Positions 24,325 through 33,344 of a DNA stretch of 64,000 bases are shown one piece after another. This DNA is from Actinomadura macra NBRC 14102. GTDB taxonomy: Bacteria; Actinomycetota; Actinomycetes; Streptosporangiales; Streptosporangiaceae. The notes beneath the pieces were generated by a model that worked only from the letters and a program-made list of their open reading frames with translations, ran no database searches and was not told the origin of the DNA. A program made the translations under genes and the position numbers. The stretch spans positions 496,001-560,000 of the forward strand of contig NZ_BCQT01000004.1 of NCBI RefSeq assembly GCF_001552215.1. The letters are read 5' to 3'. Position 1 is the stretch's first letter, and each line of letters begins with the position of its first letter.

Positions 24325-24409
24325 GGCGGCGCGCTCTGAGGCGGCGCGCTCTGAGACAACGCGCGCTGAGACGGCGCGCTCTGAGACAACGCGCTCTGGG
24401 GCGACGCGC
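24320..24409. repeat. Six tandem 15-bp units starting at a stop codon
   Basis: The unit TCTGAGGCGGCGCGC occurs twice exactly, followed by four variants (TCTGAGACAACGCGC twice, GCTGAGACGGCGCGC, TCTGGGGCGACGCGC). Every copy but the last keeps CTGA, and the first TGA is the stop codon of the membrane protein gene. The array fills most of the space to the convergent nitronate-monooxygenase-like gene. Confidence 0.95.
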
Positions 24410-24429
24410 GCAGGATCGCGTGGTCCCGG

Positions 24430-25539
24430 TCAGCCCCCGGTGATCGAGTTGAGGCGCTCGACCGCCTCGACGTACTCGTCGATGAGGTCGAAGACGACCT
24501 GGGCGGCGGGCGTGACCCGGTTCATCGAGCCGACGATCTGCCCGACCGGAAAGGTGACCAGTTCGCCGTCGCCGGAGCGGGCGATGCGCGGCAGCGCGTC
24601 CGCGATCAGCATGAACTGCATCGGCATCGGCAGGCAGCCCGGGGACTGCTCGCTCTCCCAGGCGTCCGTCCACGCGGTCCTGAGGAAGCGGGCGGGCTTG
24701 CCCGTCCAGGCGCGGGACCGGACGGTGTCGCGGGAGGTGGCCCCGAGCAGCTTGGGGAGGGCGCGCTCGGGGGTGTCCGCCTCGTCCACCGTCAGCCAGA
24801 TCGAGCCGGTCCAGACCCCCTCGGCGCCGAGCGCGAGGCCCGCGGCCATCTGCCGGCCCCGGCCGATGCCGCCCGCCGCGAGGACGATGGTCCCGGCGCC
24901 GACCGCGTCCACGACCTCGGGGACGAGGACCATCGTGGCGACGTCGCCGGTGTGCCCGCCGGCCTCGGTGCCCTGCGCGACGATGATGTCGACGCCCACC
25001 TCCACCTGCTTGCGGGCGTGCCGGGCGGTGGAGACGAGGCCCGCGACCTTGACGCCGTGCGCGTGTGCCCGGGCGACGACGTCGGCCGGGGGCGGGCCGA
25101 GCGCGTTGGCCAGCAGCGCGATGGGGTGGCCGAGCGCGACCTCGACCTGGGGACGTGCGGTCTGGTCCGTCCAGCCGAGCAGTGCCCGGCCGGCGCTCCC
25201 GGTGGACGGCTCGACACCGTGTTCGGCGAGCAGGTCCGCCAGGAACCGGCGATGTCCGGCGGGGATCATGCCCTGGAGCCTGCCGAGCAGTTCATCGGCG
25301 TCACCAAGGTCGGCGCCCTCGTAGGCGGCGGGCATCACGACGTCCACGCCGTAGGGTCGGCCGCCGACGTGCGTGTCGATCCACGTGAGCTCCCGTTCGA
25401 GTTCTTCGGGGGTGAAGTAGAGGGCGCCGAGGACGCCCATGCCGCCGGCGCGGCTCACGGCCGCGACCACATCGCGGCAGTGGCTGAACGCGAAGATCGG
25501 GTACTCGATGCCGAACAGTTCGGTGACTCGTGTCCGCAC
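24430..25539 (-). CDS. Nitronate monooxygenase-family flavoprotein (IpdC-like possible), 369 aa
   Basis: The protein has the 2-nitropropane-dioxygenase fold: start FGIEYPIFAFSHCRDVVAAV, FMN-binding segments KVAGLVSTARHA and IVAQGTEAGGHTGDVATM, then VLAAGGIGRGRQMAAGLALG and GVWTGSIWLTV. The GTG at 25539 is preferred because the longer frame overlaps a regulatory box. One subgroup of this family, IpdC, acts in steroid C/D-ring degradation in mycolic-acid actinobacteria, and a perfect KstR-type box lies about 30 bp upstream. Steroid ring degradation is therefore a reasonable inference, but ordinary nitronate oxidation cannot be excluded. Confidence 0.8.
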   Translation of the reverse strand: MRTRVTELFGIEYPIFAFSHCRDVVAAVSRAGGMGVLGALYFTPEELERELTWIDTHVGGRPYGVDVVMPAAYEGADLGDADELLGRLQGMIPAGHRRFLADLLAEHGVEPSTGSAGRALLGWTDQTARPQVEVALGHPIALLANALGPPPADVVARAHAHGVKVAGLVSTARHARKQVEVGVDIIVAQGTEAGGHTGDVATMVLVPEVVDAVGAGTIVLAAGGIGRGRQMAAGLALGAEGVWTGSIWLTVDEADTPERALPKLLGATSRDTVRSRAWTGKPARFLRTAWTDAWESEQSPGCLPMPMQFMLIADALPRIARSGDGELVTFPVGQIVGSMNRVTPAAQVVFDLIDEYVEAVERLNSITGG

Positions 25540-25570
25540 AGCCCCGACCCTAGGCGCGTCCGAACAGAAC

Positions 25571-25584
25571 TGCAACAGGTTCTA
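25571..25584. promoter_or_regulatory. KstR-type operator, perfect match
   Basis: TGCAACAGGTTCTA fits TnnAACnnGTTnnA at every specified position. It lies just upstream of the GTG of the nitronate-monooxygenase-fold gene, a position suited to repression. Two weaker boxes of the same kind lie in the divergent promoter at 21.9 kb. Confidence 0.6.
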
Positions 25585-25654
25585 GTTAGGGGTTAGCTCG
25601 CCTCAGGATGGAGGTAATCCAAGTGTGGCTAGAACAGGTATCAGGGACGGTACG

Positions 25655-26725
25655 TCAGCCGCGACGGGTGGAACGCGGCTCCGGACGCCGGGGCTGCGCT
25701 GGCGCCGGGGACGGCCCGGACCCCGGCTTCGGCGACAGGGCCATGTCACCGAACCTGCCGTCCGGACGGCGCGGCGTCTCGGGCGGCGGCGGGGCTCCAC
25801 GGCCGAAGCCGAGGACGCTCCCGACCAGCAGCATCATCAGGGCGCCGAGGACGGCCGCGCCCGGGATGTAGACGCGCACCAGGCCGATCTGGAGCGCGGC
25901 GCCGTTCGCCATGTCGACCAAGCCCCGCTGGTCTTTCGGGACGGTGACGAGGTCGGCCTGCGCGACGACCATCCTGCCCTTGCCGTCCGGCGTCCGGACG
26001 GTGCTGCGGATGTTCTCGCGGTGCTTGACCGGGATGCCCGTGCGCGGGTCGACCCAGACGGTGTTGTACGCCTCGGTGTAGCGGTCGACCTTCCGGTCCT
26101 TGCTCTTGTCGCCCAACCCGAGCAGCCTCCCGGGAATCCGGGTGTCGAGCGCGGCGGTCCTGGTCAGCGGGATGTGCTGGGTGAAGCGGTAGGCCGTGAG
26201 GCCCTGCACCTCCTCGACCCCGTTGAAGCGCATCGGAGCCGGCTGCTTGGTCGTCATGTCGAAGAACGGGTAGTCGCGCTTCTGCACGTCGGCGAGCGGG
26301 AACAGCAGGCCGTAACCCGACATCTTCACGGTGTTGTCGCCGTCGACGTTGGCGCCGCAGCAGGTGACCAGCTCGGCGGTCCGCCGGTCGAAGGCGATGC
26401 GGTAGCCCTGGATCTGGATGGGCTTGTCCGGGTCGGACTTGTCGTAGATGTTGGTCGTGGAGTCCCAGACTGCCACGTTGTCGTTGCCCTCGTTGGCGCG
26501 GACGTCACCACGGACGGTGTTGATCGCCGTGAGGCTGACACCGTTCTTGAGCTTCAGCGTCGCGGCGTCGAAGTAGGCGGCGTTCGTCGCCTCAAGGCGG
26601 GTGAGCTGGTAGCGGTTCAGCGGCGCCACGACCACCCGGTCGGCCACGTAGAACCGGACCAGAGGCGCGAGCGAGAGGAAGAAGGCGCCCAAGGCGATCA
26701 GGATCAGGCCGACCGGTCGCCGCAT
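25655..26725 (-). CDS. DUF3068 (PorA-like) membrane protein, 356 aa
   Basis: The N-terminus has an uncleaved signal or membrane helix (VGLILIALGAFFLSLAPLVRF), followed by a large extracytoplasmic domain (about residues 30-285) and a second membrane helix (IPGAAVLGALMMLLVGSVLGF). A Pro/Arg-rich cytoplasmic tail follows. The DUF3068 pattern is seen in PLNRYQLTRLEATNAAYFDA, GYGLLFPLADVQKRDYPFFD and YNTVWVDPRTGIPVKH. The ATG at 26725 follows GGAGG. The M. tuberculosis relative Rv0227c lies near the homologues of the next genes, supporting a cell-envelope role. The function of the family is unknown. Confidence 0.85.
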   Translation of the reverse strand: MRRPVGLILIALGAFFLSLAPLVRFYVADRVVVAPLNRYQLTRLEATNAAYFDAATLKLKNGVSLTAINTVRGDVRANEGNDNVAVWDSTTNIYDKSDPDKPIQIQGYRIAFDRRTAELVTCCGANVDGDNTVKMSGYGLLFPLADVQKRDYPFFDMTTKQPAPMRFNGVEEVQGLTAYRFTQHIPLTRTAALDTRIPGRLLGLGDKSKDRKVDRYTEAYNTVWVDPRTGIPVKHRENIRSTVRTPDGKGRMVVAQADLVTVPKDQRGLVDMANGAALQIGLVRVYIPGAAVLGALMMLLVGSVLGFGRGAPPPPETPRRPDGRFGDMALSPKPGSGPSPAPAQPRRPEPRSTRRG

Positions 26726-26874
26726 GAACACCTCCGGGCTGCCGATGTCGCGCGGCCGGGGGCCACGTCCAGCCGGGTTACCCTACAGTACCTTTCGCAC
26801 CGCCCGTCCAATAGCGATTCGCCCCAGGCGACGCAGGGGATGTACCGGCCGGTAAGCTCCGGCGTGCGTTTCCT

Positions 26875-26914
26875 CCCGTCTCTGCTCTTCTCTGCCCGTC
26901 TCTGCTCTTCTCTG
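26875..26914. repeat. Two perfect tandem copies of a 20-bp pyrimidine-rich unit
   Basis: CCCGTCTCTGCTCTTCTCTG occurs twice head to tail, 24 bp before the methyltransferase start. The plus strand is almost all pyrimidine here. It may influence expression of the downstream gene or simply be slippage-prone. Confidence 0.9.
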
Positions 26915-26937
26915 CTCGCGACCCCGGTGAGGTGGCC

Positions 26938-27723
26938 ATGGCCTCGGCGCCCCTTGTTCCGCACGGGCGCGTGCCCGAGGAGCGCGGGTCGCGGCACCGG
27001 GCGACGCTGGCGCGGTCGGTACGCCTGCTCAGCGCGTTCCGCCGCGAACAACAGGACCCTGCGTACTTCTACGATTTGATGGCCAGCGACACCGTCGCGC
27101 AACTCGGCGACTACACCACTCTCGACGGTGCGACCGTGGTGGATGTGGGCACCGGAGCCGGCTTCTTTGCGCGCGCACTGACGGCGGCAGGTGCGCGTTG
27201 TGTCGGCATCGACCACGATCTCTCCGAACTGACCGCACACGGGACGCCGTCGACAGGAACCCTGGTGGCCAGTGCCCTGGCCCTTCCCTTCCGGACGGGC
27301 TCGGCCGATGTCTGCTTCTCGTCCAACGTGCTGGAACACGTCCCCGACCCGTGGCGGATGGCCGCGGAGATGGTGCGGGTGACCCGGCGGGGCGGAACGG
27401 TGTTCCTGTCATTCACGAACTGGCTGTCCCCGTGGGGCGGCCACGAGACCTCCCCCTGGCATTACCTGGGCGGCGACAGGGCGGCACGCAGGTACGAGCG
27501 GCGCACGGGTAGTCCGCCCAAGAACAGGTATGGCCAGAGCCTGCACCCCGTTTCCGTGTCGGCCGCGCTCTCCTGGGCGCGCGGACGCGACGACGTGCAG
27601 GTCCTGGACGCGGTGCCGCGCTACCACCCGCGCTGGGCCGGGGTAATCGTGCGGATTCCGGGCGTCAGAGAGTTCGCCACCTGGAACCTGGTGCTCGTCC
27701 TGCGCAAGACGGACGGGCCATGA
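26938..27723 (+). CDS. SAM-dependent methyltransferase, Rv0224c-like, 261 aa
   Basis: The class I methyltransferase fold is shown by VVDVGTGAGFFARALTAAG (motif I) with GIDHD at the end of the second strand, LPFRTGSADVCFSSNVLEHV and RRGGTVFLSF. The N-terminal LARSVRLLSAFRREQQDPAYF and the late GGHETSPWHYLGG and PKNRYGQSLHPVS match my memory of M. tuberculosis Rv0224c, from a conserved envelope locus. The ATG at 26938 follows TGAGG. The stop overlaps the acyltransferase start (ATGA), so the pair is coupled. The substrate is probably a lipid or glycolipid (inference). Confidence 0.85.
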   Translation: MASAPLVPHGRVPEERGSRHRATLARSVRLLSAFRREQQDPAYFYDLMASDTVAQLGDYTTLDGATVVDVGTGAGFFARALTAAGARCVGIDHDLSELTAHGTPSTGTLVASALALPFRTGSADVCFSSNVLEHVPDPWRMAAEMVRVTRRGGTVFLSFTNWLSPWGGHETSPWHYLGGDRAARRYERRTGSPPKNRYGQSLHPVSVSAALSWARGRDDVQVLDAVPRYHPRWAGVIVRIPGVREFATWNLVLVLRKTDGP

Positions 27724-28991
27724 ACCCGGAGGCGCCGCCCATCTCCGGGCATCAGAACACCTTCGACGGGCTCCGCGCCGTGGCCGCGCTGGCGGTCCTG
27801 ACATTCCATGTGGCCGGTTCGGCGGGCGCGACCCTCGACCCGTCCGGTGCGTGGTGGCTGTACAACGGCGGACAGATCGGGGTGCCGATCTTCTTCACGC
27901 TGTCGGGCCTGCTGCTCTACCGCCCCTGGGCTGCCGCCGCGCTGGACGGGCGGGCGGCCCCGAAGCCGCGCGAGTACGTCCGCAAGCGCGCGCTGCGCAT
28001 CCTGCCCGCCTACTGGGTCATGATCGTCTGCTACCTGGCCACGGCCGGACGCGAGCACGTCGGTGACCCCGGCACGTGGGCCTCGCTGCTGACGCTCACG
28101 CAGACCTACCTGCCGAACCCGTGGTGGGACGGCGACCTCGGGCCCGCGCACCTCGGGCAGGTCTGGAGCCTCGTCGCCGAGGTCGGCTGGTACGCCACGC
28201 TGCCGCTCACCGCGGTGGTCCTCGGCTGGTACGCGCGGCGCGCCGGCGGCGATGATGTCGGGGTGCGGGCGCGGCGGCTGCTGTGCGGGATCGGCGCGTA
28301 CGCGGCGCTGTCGCTGCCCTACACGGCGGCGATGTTCGTCCACGGCACGCATCCGCGGATGGGGCTGTGGCCGCCGCGGTTCTTCGCATGGTTCGCGATC
28401 GGGATGGCGCTCGCCGTGCTGACGGTGTGGGCTCGGCTGGACGAGCGGCGGCCGGTGGCGGCGCTGTGCCGGGCCGTCGCGGACTCGTGGGCGGCGTGCT
28501 GGGCGGGTGCGGCGGCGCTGTACGTGGTCGTGTCCACGCCGGTGACGGGGCCGGTCAGCCTCCAGACGCCGGACGCGTTCTGGACGTCGCTGTTCGACCT
28601 CGTCCTGAGCGGGCTGTGCGCGGCGGCGCTGGTCGCGCCGGTGGCGCTGGCCCCGGCGGGGCATCCGGCGCTGGAGGCGATCCTCGGCAACCCGGTGATG
28701 CGGTTCCTCGGCCGGATCTCCTATGGCCTGTTCCTGTGGCAGACGCTGATCATCGTCAGCTGGTACTCGGCGGCGGACCGGGTGTTCCGGGGGGACGTGG
28801 CGACGGATCTGCCGCTGATGGCGGCGGCGTCCATCGCAGCGGCGACGCTGAGCTACTACCTGGTGGAGCGGCCGGTGCAGGGCCTGGCCCGCCGCCGTTC
28901 TCCCCGCGGCTCGGCGACGTCGCCGGCCGAGGCCCCGGCGGCCCCGACGGCTCCGCCGACTTCGACGGCTTCGACGGCTTCGTCCAATTGA
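27720..28991 (+). CDS. Membrane acyltransferase (Acyl_transf_3/OafA-like), 423 aa
   Basis: The start NTFDGLRAVAALAVLTFHV with its catalytic histidine, followed by GVPIFFTLSGLLLYRPWA and the basic loop YVRKRALRILPAYW, identifies the acyltransferase-3 family. About ten membrane helices follow, ending with LVERPVQGLARR. Such enzymes O-acylate extracellular glycans or lipids. It is coupled to the methyltransferase and corresponds to Rv0228 in the mycobacterial locus. Its 3' end overlaps the 3' end of the convergent AftD-like gene by 236 bp; the overlap includes the last transmembrane helix, so both strands are coding. Confidence 0.87.
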   Translation: MNPEAPPISGHQNTFDGLRAVAALAVLTFHVAGSAGATLDPSGAWWLYNGGQIGVPIFFTLSGLLLYRPWAAAALDGRAAPKPREYVRKRALRILPAYWVMIVCYLATAGREHVGDPGTWASLLTLTQTYLPNPWWDGDLGPAHLGQVWSLVAEVGWYATLPLTAVVLGWYARRAGGDDVGVRARRLLCGIGAYAALSLPYTAAMFVHGTHPRMGLWPPRFFAWFAIGMALAVLTVWARLDERRPVAALCRAVADSWAACWAGAAALYVVVSTPVTGPVSLQTPDAFWTSLFDLVLSGLCAAALVAPVALAPAGHPALEAILGNPVMRFLGRISYGLFLWQTLIIVSWYSAADRVFRGDVATDLPLMAAASIAAATLSYYLVERPVQGLARRRSPRGSATSPAEAPAAPTAPPTSTASTASSN

Positions 28992-31900
28992 GTTCGATCC
29001 TGCCGGTGGCGCCGCCTGAGGATGGGCGGGGTCGCCATAGCTCGGCGGCGATCCGCCCGGCGACGGCAAGGCCGAGTAGTTGGGGCGCGATGTCGCCGAG
29101 CACGCCGGACGGCGCGGCGGGGTTGCCGAGCACGCCCAGCCGCGCGCCCGCCGCGAGGCAGCCCGCTCCGGCGGTCAGGGCGAGCGCGGCCGTCCAGGGC
29201 GAGGCCAGGGCCCGCGCGGCGCGGGACCGGCGGGTGCGCGCCCAGCCGCAGCCCGCCGCGACCGCGATCGTGACGGCGAGCCCGGCCGGTCCGGCGATCC
29301 AGCCGCCGAGGACGGCGGCGAGCGCGATGGCCGCCCACGCGGGCCAGCCCGTCCCGGCGACGAGGGCGCGCGGGCGGGGGCCGCGCCGCGCGCCCGGCCG
29401 GACGGCGGCGACCAGCAGGACCACCAGCAGGGCGAGTCCGGCGGCGACCGCGGCGCGCTGCGAGCGGTCGGGCCCGTAGGTGAGCCGGACGACGCCCTTG
29501 GTCCCGGCGGGTACCACCCAGCCCTGCTTCCACCCGTCGAGCCGGACGGCCCGCAGTTCGGTGCCGCCGACGCTGGCGCGCCATCCGGCGTTGTAGTTCT
29601 CGTTCACCATGAGGAAGGACGGCTCGGCGGCGTCCACGTCGAGCGTGCGTGTTCCGGGGCCCCATTCCCGCACGGTCACCGGCCGCGGGCCGCCGGTCTC
29701 CTGACGACCCGCGCTCTCCTGACGACCCGCGCTCTCCTGGCGGCCCGTGGTCTCCGGGCGGCCGGTATCGCCGGCGGTGACGGTCTCGACGCGGTAGGAG
29801 TCGAGCGGGACGGCCGTCAGCTGGTTCGCCCCGGCGGCGAGGCGCACCTCGCGGCAGGCCGCGAACCGTAGCGGGCTCCCGGTGAGCAGGTCGCCGAGCG
29901 TGCCGCTGACCTTGGTCTCGACGGCCCTCCCCCCGATCCGCAGCTTGGGCCCGAACCCGCAGGGAAGCTGGAGCGGGGAGGTCCGGACATCACGGAACGG
30001 ACGGACGCCGGGGACGGTGACGTCCGCCAGCTGTACCGGCTGGAGCCGCGCGTCCTTGCGAAGGGTGAGGGTGAGACGGTCGGTGGTCAGCGGCGCGAAG
30101 GCCAGCCTTCCCCGCGCGTCCGACAGGACCTCGCGGGTCGCGCCGCCCCGCCCTTCGACGCGGACCCGGACCGGGCCCGACGCCCCCGGCGGGCGGCTCA
30201 GCGTCAGCGCGGAGACGCGCCTGCGGCCTTTCCATAGGACGGTGAACGCGGGCGCGGTGTCCTGCTCCGCGGCGATCCAGGCCGTGGCGGGGTCCCCGTC
30301 GAACGCCGATCTCGGCTGGTCGGCCGGGTGGGGGGAGAGGGTGGACGTCGCGGTGACGGTCGGCTGCCCCTTGACCGCCGTGTACCGCTCGATCAGCCGC
30401 CGATCGGTGAGCACGGCCGTTCCGGTGAGGGGCACGCGGCCGGGCGCCGCGGCCGTGAACGTCCGGTCGAAGCCGTACCCCTCCTCGTCCCGGGTACCGA
30501 GGGACGGCGAGCACACCCAGCGCAGGCTGCCCTTCATGCAGTCGGACGCGGTGCCGGGCATGCGGCTCATCGCGTACGTCGCGGGCCCGTCCAGCCCGGC
30601 GGGCGCGGGCAGCGTGTAGGTGCGGGACGGGCGCACGCCGCCGATGGACAGCTCGGCGATCCCGGCGCGGGTGAGCGCGGGCACGGCGGGCACGGAGGCG
30701 ACACCGAGGACGCGTATCCGCAGCCAGCGCGTCGGGCCGTCCGGTGCGCGAAGCGGCTGCGCGGTCGGGATCGGCTGGACGGCCTGCTCCAGCCTGCCCC
30801 GCTCGGTCTCCACGGCCACGCGCGACACGGCCGGTCCGGCGGTGGGGTCCTGGACGAACGAGGCGGACAGGGCCGGCACGGCGCGAGGCCCGTCGAGGTC
30901 GACGCGCAGCCACTGCCCGACCGGCCCCTCCCAGCCGCCGGTCTGCCAGGACGTGGACGGGTCGCCGTCCAGCGCCGCGAACGGGATGGCGCCGGGATCG
31001 CGCCCCTGCGGGATCGCGTCGTCGCCGCCGCGCGAGGTGGACGCGGTCACGTCGCGGACGCCACCGCCATAGGTGGCGTGGGTGGTGTAGCGGTCCCAGC
31101 CGTCGTCGAGCACGTCGGCGGCGCGGGGCGCACCGCCCGGGGCGAGGGTGGCACCGCCGGAGGCGAGGGTCGGGGAGGTCTGGTGCAGTTCCCCGAAGTT
31201 GCGGCGCAGCAACCGGGGCGAGTCGGTCACGACCGGCGCCCCCCGCAGGTCGGGCGCATCGTCGTTGAGCAGGACGGGTCCGGCCGGGAGCGCGCCGTCG
31301 TCGGCCATCGCCAGCAGCGACTCCGGCCCCCCGTAGACGCGCACCGGACGGGACGCGGCGGCGAGGCCCGCGACGGCCACCGCGCCGTCCACCTCGTAGA
31401 CCTCCAGGGCCGGGTACCGCTGGTCCACCGCCGACACGGCGTCGTCGACGAGGTCGCCGCCGACCGGAGGGCCGAACGCGGCGGCACGGCGCAGGCCGGG
31501 CGACCCGTCCAGCGCCTGGTGCAGCCGCGCCGGCAGGCCACCGCGCAGCGTCTCCCGCCGCAGGTCATTGCGGACCAGGACGTAGCGGACGCCCATCCGG
31601 CCGAGGAACCGGGCGAGGCCCGGCGAGGCCTGTCCCGAGCGGACCTGCTGCTCGACCGCGTCCAGCGCCCGCGTGTAGCCGGGCGACCCGGCCGGGACGA
31701 GCTGCCGGACGCCCCACCGGGCCGTGAGCAGCGGCTGGACGATGTCGTCCATCGGACGGCCCCACAGGTACTCCCCGAACGGCGCCCCGGGGACGGCCAG
31801 CACGCCCTGGTGCCCGGCCCGCGCGTTCAGCCACGACGCCGCGTCCCGCCAGTAGCGGGGCACCTGCTTGAAGTCGCCCGGCCCGGACAGCCCGTGCGAG

Positions 31901-33261
31901 ACCGCCGTCGCGCCGATCCCGCCGAGCGCGATGACCGCGACCGCCGGGACGCTCACCAGGGCGCCCCATGCCCGTCCGACGACGCGCCTGTCCGACACGG
32001 CCGGCAGGTGCGCCAGGCCGAGCGTCAGCGGGAGCCGGACGACCACGTCGAACTTGTGCAGGTTGCGCAGCGGCGCGAGCGGGCCGTCCAGCAGGTCGCG
32101 CAGCTGCGAGGCGAACGGGCCGGGGAGGTCGCTGAGGTGGCCCGTCGACACGATCGCCAGCCCGGCCAGCAGCGTCACCAGCAGGAACGTCCGCTCGGGG
32201 AGCAGCCGTCCGAGCAGCCCGGCGAGGCCGAGGGCCGCGACCGCGCCCGTGCACAGGACGGGCAGCGGGCTCAGCGACAGCCCGTGCCCGACCGGCCACC
32301 AGACCTGCCCGTCCACGACCAGGTAGTTGACCCAGCGTTCCGCGCCGCGCAGCACGTTGACCAGGCCGGTGGGCCCGGTCGTCGTCGACGCCTTCTCGGT
32401 GTAGGTCAGCCAGGAGAACCCGTACGTCCCGGTGAGCAGCAGCGGGACGAGCCACCACGCGGTCGCCGCGCCCACCGCCGCCGACCACCACGCCAGCAGC
32501 CGGAGCCGCAACGCCCCGCGCGGCCGCGTCGCCAGGTACAGCAGCGGCACGACCAGGACGGCGATGGTCGCCGTGGCGTTGATGCCGCCGCAGCAGGCGA
32601 CGGCCAGCCCCGACCGGGCCGCCGCCCGCACCCGCCCGGTCTCGCCCGACGCCGCCGCCACCAGCGGGAGAACGATCCATGGCAGCATCGCGACGGGCAG
32701 GTACTCCGAGGAGATCTGGCCGAGCGTCGCCAGCCCGTTCGGCGCCAGCGTGTACGCCATCGCGGCCACCGCGCGGGCGGTGGGGCCGCCCAGACCGAGC
32801 CGCCCGGCGAGCCGCCACGTGCCGGTGAACGCCAGGCACATCAGCAGCGACAGCCACAGCCGCTGGGTGATCCACGGCGGCAGCCCGGCCAGGTCGCCGA
32901 GCGCGTAGAAGGGCCCCATCGGGAACAGGTAGCCGACCGCCTGGTTCTGGAGCTGCCCGAACTGCTCGGGATCCCACAGGTGCAGCGCCCGCCCGAGAAA
33001 GCCGAGCGGGTTCACCGCCATGTCGATCTTGGTGTCGGCGAGGATGGCGCCCGGACGGCTGCCGAACGCCAGCGCCACCAGCGCCAGGCAGCAGGCGGTC
33101 ACGCGGAGCCGCTCGCGCAGCCGCCCGGCCGCCTCCGCGCCGTCCGGGAATGTGCTCACGGGCCTGGTCGGAGGTCCGGTCGGAGGTCTGGTCGGCCAGC
33201 TGGTCGGGGCGGGCTCGCGGGGCGCGCCGACGCGTGGCCGGTCGGCCTCTCCCACGGCCAT
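28756..33261 (-). CDS. aftD: AftD-like arabinofuranosyltransferase, 1501 aa
   Basis: The very long protein has an N-terminal multi-pass GT-C domain (about residues 50-480) with DTKIDMAVNPLGFLGRALHL, whose acidic pair fits the catalytic loop of GT-C enzymes, and a large extracytoplasmic part with jelly-roll carbohydrate-binding-like segments (for example GDPSTSWQTGGWEGPVG and DGDPATAWIAAE). Membrane helices return near the C-terminus. This is the plan of AftD (Rv0236c), the mycobacterial alpha-1,3 arabinofuranosyltransferase. Neighbouring genes match that locus. The last about 75 residues are a low-complexity tail translated from DNA that also codes for the acyltransferase. Confidence 0.83.
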   Translation of the reverse strand: MAVGEADRPRVGAPREPAPTSWPTRPPTGPPTRPVSTFPDGAEAAGRLRERLRVTACCLALVALAFGSRPGAILADTKIDMAVNPLGFLGRALHLWDPEQFGQLQNQAVGYLFPMGPFYALGDLAGLPPWITQRLWLSLLMCLAFTGTWRLAGRLGLGGPTARAVAAMAYTLAPNGLATLGQISSEYLPVAMLPWIVLPLVAAASGETGRVRAAARSGLAVACCGGINATATIAVLVVPLLYLATRPRGALRLRLLAWWSAAVGAATAWWLVPLLLTGTYGFSWLTYTEKASTTTGPTGLVNVLRGAERWVNYLVVDGQVWWPVGHGLSLSPLPVLCTGAVAALGLAGLLGRLLPERTFLLVTLLAGLAIVSTGHLSDLPGPFASQLRDLLDGPLAPLRNLHKFDVVVRLPLTLGLAHLPAVSDRRVVGRAWGALVSVPAVAVIALGGIGATAVSHGLSGPGDFKQVPRYWRDAASWLNARAGHQGVLAVPGAPFGEYLWGRPMDDIVQPLLTARWGVRQLVPAGSPGYTRALDAVEQQVRSGQASPGLARFLGRMGVRYVLVRNDLRRETLRGGLPARLHQALDGSPGLRRAAAFGPPVGGDLVDDAVSAVDQRYPALEVYEVDGAVAVAGLAAASRPVRVYGGPESLLAMADDGALPAGPVLLNDDAPDLRGAPVVTDSPRLLRRNFGELHQTSPTLASGGATLAPGGAPRAADVLDDGWDRYTTHATYGGGVRDVTASTSRGGDDAIPQGRDPGAIPFAALDGDPSTSWQTGGWEGPVGQWLRVDLDGPRAVPALSASFVQDPTAGPAVSRVAVETERGRLEQAVQPIPTAQPLRAPDGPTRWLRIRVLGVASVPAVPALTRAGIAELSIGGVRPSRTYTLPAPAGLDGPATYAMSRMPGTASDCMKGSLRWVCSPSLGTRDEEGYGFDRTFTAAAPGRVPLTGTAVLTDRRLIERYTAVKGQPTVTATSTLSPHPADQPRSAFDGDPATAWIAAEQDTAPAFTVLWKGRRRVSALTLSRPPGASGPVRVRVEGRGGATREVLSDARGRLAFAPLTTDRLTLTLRKDARLQPVQLADVTVPGVRPFRDVRTSPLQLPCGFGPKLRIGGRAVETKVSGTLGDLLTGSPLRFAACREVRLAAGANQLTAVPLDSYRVETVTAGDTGRPETTGRQESAGRQESAGRQETGGPRPVTVREWGPGTRTLDVDAAEPSFLMVNENYNAGWRASVGGTELRAVRLDGWKQGWVVPAGTKGVVRLTYGPDRSQRAAVAAGLALLVVLLVAAVRPGARRGPRPRALVAGTGWPAWAAIALAAVLGGWIAGPAGLAVTIAVAAGCGWARTRRSRAARALASPWTAALALTAGAGCLAAGARLGVLGNPAAPSGVLGDIAPQLLGLAVAGRIAAELWRPRPSSGGATGRIELNWTKPSKPSKSAEPSGPPGPRPATSPSRGENGGGPGPAPAAPPGSSSASPLRWTPPPSAADPSPRPPGTPGPPPSTS
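29701..29754. repeat. Three in-frame 18-bp repeats inside the AftD-like gene
   Basis: CTGACGACCCGCGCTCTC occurs twice exactly and a third time with variation. On the minus strand it adds repeated GRQES(A) hexapeptides in the extracytoplasmic C-terminal half. As an 18-bp unit it keeps the reading frame. Confidence 0.9.
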
Positions 33262-33344
33262 CTCGCCCCAGCCCCCTTCCCTCGCGCCGGCTTCCCTCGC
33301 GCCGTGTTCCTTCGCGCTGTCTTTCCTCGCGCCCTGTCCGTCGG

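Noticed and set aside
24320..24409. Repeat array considered as a CRISPR-like array
   Set aside because: The units are directly adjacent with no spacers, the unit is only 15 bp, and no cas genes are near.
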